Shown: one piece after another, positions 62,098 to 64,000 of the stretch
How positions within the stretch are numbered: position 1 is the first letter of the stretch
Layout of the letters: the number at the start of each line of letters is the position of its first letter
Assembly: GCF_042945595.1 (NCBI RefSeq)
Contig: NZ_CP168493.1
Location: 248,001-312,000 of the forward strand
Direction: 5' to 3'
Length of the DNA stretch: 64,000 nucleotides
Source of the DNA: Psychrobacillus sp042945595
GTDB taxonomy: Bacteria; Bacillota; Bacilli; Bacillales_A; Planococcaceae
Position numbers and translations under genes: made by a program
The notes under the pieces: model-generated
Databases searched by the model: none
What the model was told of the DNA's origin: nothing
What the model saw: only the letters and a program-made list of their open reading frames with translations

Positions 62098-62173
62098 TGG
62101 TGGCTCAGGACGGAATCGAACCGCCGACACAAGGATTTTCAGTCCTTTGCTCTACCGACTGAGCTACTGAGCC
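62098..62173 (-). tRNA. tRNA-Phe (GAA)
   Basis: 76 nt; anticodon GAA (ACTGAAAATC), T-loop GGTTCGATTCC, encoded CCA. A 143-bp spacer on its right holds a short inverted repeat (GTACTTGAGTAC) and no gene. Confidence 0.95.
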
Positions 62174-62316
62174 TCTTCGATTTATGCTAAGCGGCGCAAC
62201 TCTTCGTCAGCTGCACTCGTTCAATCAGTTACGTACTTGAGTACGTTCCTTCTTTCACTCGATTGCTTCCTTGATCTGCTTGCTTATCCTAAATCTCAAT
62301 CTAATAAAATATTAAA

Positions 62317-62392
62317 TGGCGGTCCCGACCGGGATCGAACCGGCGATCTCCTGCGTGACAGGCAGGCATGTTAACCGCTACACCACGGGACC
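62317..62392 (-). tRNA. tRNA-Asp (GTC)
   Basis: 76 nt; anticodon GTC (CCTGTCACGC), T-loop GGTTCGATCCC, encoded CCA. Confidence 0.95.
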
Positions 62393-62395
62393 ATT

Positions 62396-62470
<75 letters not shown>

Positions 62471-62570
62471 ACAATAATAAAGTTGTAAAAAAACTACGAT
62501 ATTCTAATGAAATTATCATAACACAAAATACCGTGAAAGTTTCAACTTTTTTATAAAAAAGTTGAAAAAA

Positions 62571-62663
62571 TGGAGGAGGAAGAGGGATTCGAACCCCCGC
62601 GCGGTATGACCCGCCTGTCGGTTTTCAAGACCGATCCCTTCAGCCAGACTTGGGTATTCCTCC
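62571..62663 (-). tRNA. tRNA-Ser (TGA)
   Basis: 93 nt with a long variable arm; anticodon TGA (TCTTGAAAACC), T-loop GGTTCGAATCC, encoded CCA. First gene of the leftward seven-tRNA cluster. Confidence 0.95.
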
Positions 62664-62850
62664 GAGATATTGTTTGGTTGCCGTTTAACTACTAACTAAT
62701 TATTGGCGACATGATATATTATAAACCGATTTTAATAAAAAAGGCAATACTTTTTTTAAAAAAAGTATGTAAAAGATAAATACGAAATATTTTATTATCT
62801 AATTGATTACGCTTGAACTAAGAAAAAATACACCTCCAATCCTCTTGGAG

Positions 62851-63010
62851 GGTACTGAAAAACTCTAAACTAATGTTATTTATTGTAGCTATTCGCTGAA
62901 TTTTTTCTTCAAATAAAAGGATTAGCACAGCGGCAATTTTTTTTGCGACGAGTAACCGTATGGTCAACCGTTTATTAGGTGATTTACTAGAATTAGACTT
63001 TTTCAGTACC
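62851..63010. mobile_element. MITE-like element, copy A
   Basis: 160 bp bounded by GGTACTGAAAAACTCTAA and its near complement TTAGACTTTTTCAGTACC. No coding capacity. Shares ends and internal segments with copy B at 63.2-63.5 kb. Confidence 0.6.
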
Positions 63011-63056
63011 GCTGTACTTGAGTTTGCATACTCTTTTTGGAAGGGAAATTGATTTT

Positions 63057-63124
63057 GTTGGAAAAATGGGAGTTTTAGTTGGAATAATGAGACATTTAGT
63101 TGGAAAAATCATCTGTTTAGTTGG
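63057..63124. repeat. Four GTTGG motifs at exact 21-nt spacing
   Basis: GTTGG begins at 63057, 63078, 63099 and 63120, each followed by an AT-rich run and preceded by TTTTA or TTTA. All three frames contain stops, so the array is non-coding. Confidence 0.7.
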
Positions 63125-63190
63125 GATAACTATTTTTTAGGGTATTGCTAACTCTCCATACTACGACCATGTAAAAGAGTGCTGCTGATT

Positions 63191-63494
63191 CTACAAAAGG
63201 GCACTGAAAAACTCTAAATTAGTATTTATTATAGGAACTTATTCGCTGGATTCTTACTTCCTATAAAAGTGTTTAGCACGGCGGTGTAAGACTCCTGCGG
63301 GGAAAGCGAGACAGACGTGACCCATTACGAAGCGTAGCGAAGAAAGAGAATCAGGCGCCACGCCACGCGGAAAGCAAATGCCAGACCGCTAAATCCGATT
63401 AGCAATTTTTTCTGAGACGAGGAACCGCAGGAGAAAATCTTTGTTGGAAAATTTATTAGAATGACACTTTTTTAGTGCTCTCATCCTTTTGTAG
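63191..63494. mobile_element. MITE-like element, copy B with a GC-richer insert
   Basis: The ends CTACAAAAGGGCACTG and AGTGCTC...CCTTTTGTAG are inverted complements. The left 90 bp match copy A; the centre (63285-63400) is a GC-richer segment (GACTCCTGCGGGGAAAGCGA) of a kind common between genes in this group. Confidence 0.6.
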
Positions 63495-63535
63495 GCTGAT
63501 TAGAAGTTCTTTTAGTTACTATATATTAATACTCC

Positions 63536-64000
63536 TTAGTCGTTAATAATTTCTTCGTATCCAATCATATTATCTACATGGCTCGCAATCATAGATATAA
63601 TTGCATTTGCTTCTTCCTTTTTAAAGGAAAAAGTACTTTCATCTTCGAAAAGTTCCGTGTCCTCTACCCAAATTCGATTGACTCTTCGGAGAACTCCATC
63701 TCCATTCGCGCTGTCTATCCCAAATTGATAGGTTACTTCTACCTTATCTTCTATATAGAAAGCGGTAACTTCAGGTGTTTCCCATTCAACGTTGATTTCT
63801 TCAAAAGTGACTTCTTCATCTAAAACTTCGTATTCATTACTATTTTCATCTACATAATAGACTTCACTATCATCATCCATAAATTCATGAAACATTTCAT
63901 GAACGGCATCGACTACATCAGTAATGTCATCCAAAATTATTCTTGTAGGTTGTTGGAGAGTTACATCAAAACTTTCTACGTAAAACTCTTCATTATAGGG
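63536..64000 (-). CDS. Acidic hypothetical protein (5' partial)
   Basis: The frame is open to the window edge; the TTG near 63934 is probably internal, as 22 codons upstream of it (YNEEFYVESFDVT...) remain open. At least 154 residues, strongly acidic (DDDSEVYYVDENSNEYEVLD), beta-rich, soluble, no motif recognised. Confidence 0.6.
   Translation of the reverse strand, partial: PYNEEFYVESFDVTLQQPTRIILDDITDVVDAVHEMFHEFMDDDSEVYYVDENSNEYEVLDEEVTFEEINVEWETPEVTAFYIEDKVEVTYQFGIDSANGDGVLRRVNRIWVEDTELFEDESTFSFKKEEANAIISMIASHVDNMIGYEEIIND

Overview
The window is AT-rich, densely coded DNA from a low-GC Gram-positive spore-former. AGGAGG-type ribosome binding sites, frequent TTG and GTG starts, a YwqA-like SWIM/SNF2 protein, a Bacillus-like QueE, two preQ1-I riboswitches, a TxpA-type holin-like toxin and the tRNA gene order all point to Bacillales. 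The dispersed palindromic repeats suggest the Psychrobacillus/Lysinibacillus/Sporosarcina side of the order; that genus-level placement is inference. Both ends cut genes: a histidine kinase on the left and an acidic protein on the right.

Layout. 0-16.5 kb is chromosomal housekeeping and accessory material: sensor kinase, an unusual UvrA-like ATPase, a small Pro/Arg-rich protein, a DUF421 membrane protein, a VanW lipoprotein, a SWIM/SNF2 helicase, a cupin/HD-GYP protein, a membrane-anchored nuclease split by one stop codon, and small lipoproteins and membrane proteins with several decayed fragments. 16.6-32.1 kb is a phage-defence island: a HaeIII-like cytosine methyltransferase facing left and, facing right, an unrecognised 573-residue protein, a frameshifted DrmE-like gene, DrmA, DrmB, then an McrB/McrC-like pair. 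This is a DISARM class 2-like core without a recognisable DrmC nuclease, carrying one extra protein and followed by a type IV restriction module. 32-35 kb is a scar zone with gene remnants, palindromic repeats and an intact type I toxin-antitoxin locus.

35-42 kb holds a LysR regulator divergent from a YfcC-type transporter and an M20 amidohydrolase, a truncated duplicate of a threonine aldolase 5' end, a BMP-family lipoprotein next to a chemoreceptor, and a DUF899-VOC fusion. 43.2-49.6 kb is one apparent operon: GntR/HutC regulator, ECF transporter (S, T, A, A'), BtpA-family TIM barrel, PfkB kinase and an AllA-like cupin. It looks like uptake and catabolism of an unidentified small molecule. 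A 3'-half copy of the type I TA locus sits immediately after it.

50-58.3 kb holds a possible 28-residue peptide gene, a PH-like protein, threonine aldolase, a SET protein, malate:quinone oxidoreductase, and the queuosine module (queF, then queC-queD-queE and a VUT transporter), each half under its own preQ1 riboswitch. 58.3-64 kb carries purine nucleoside phosphorylase, a radical SAM/SPASM protein, an aldo/keto reductase, a gene broken by one stop codon, a seven-tRNA cluster, two MITE-like elements flanking a 21-nt phased repeat, and the partial acidic protein.
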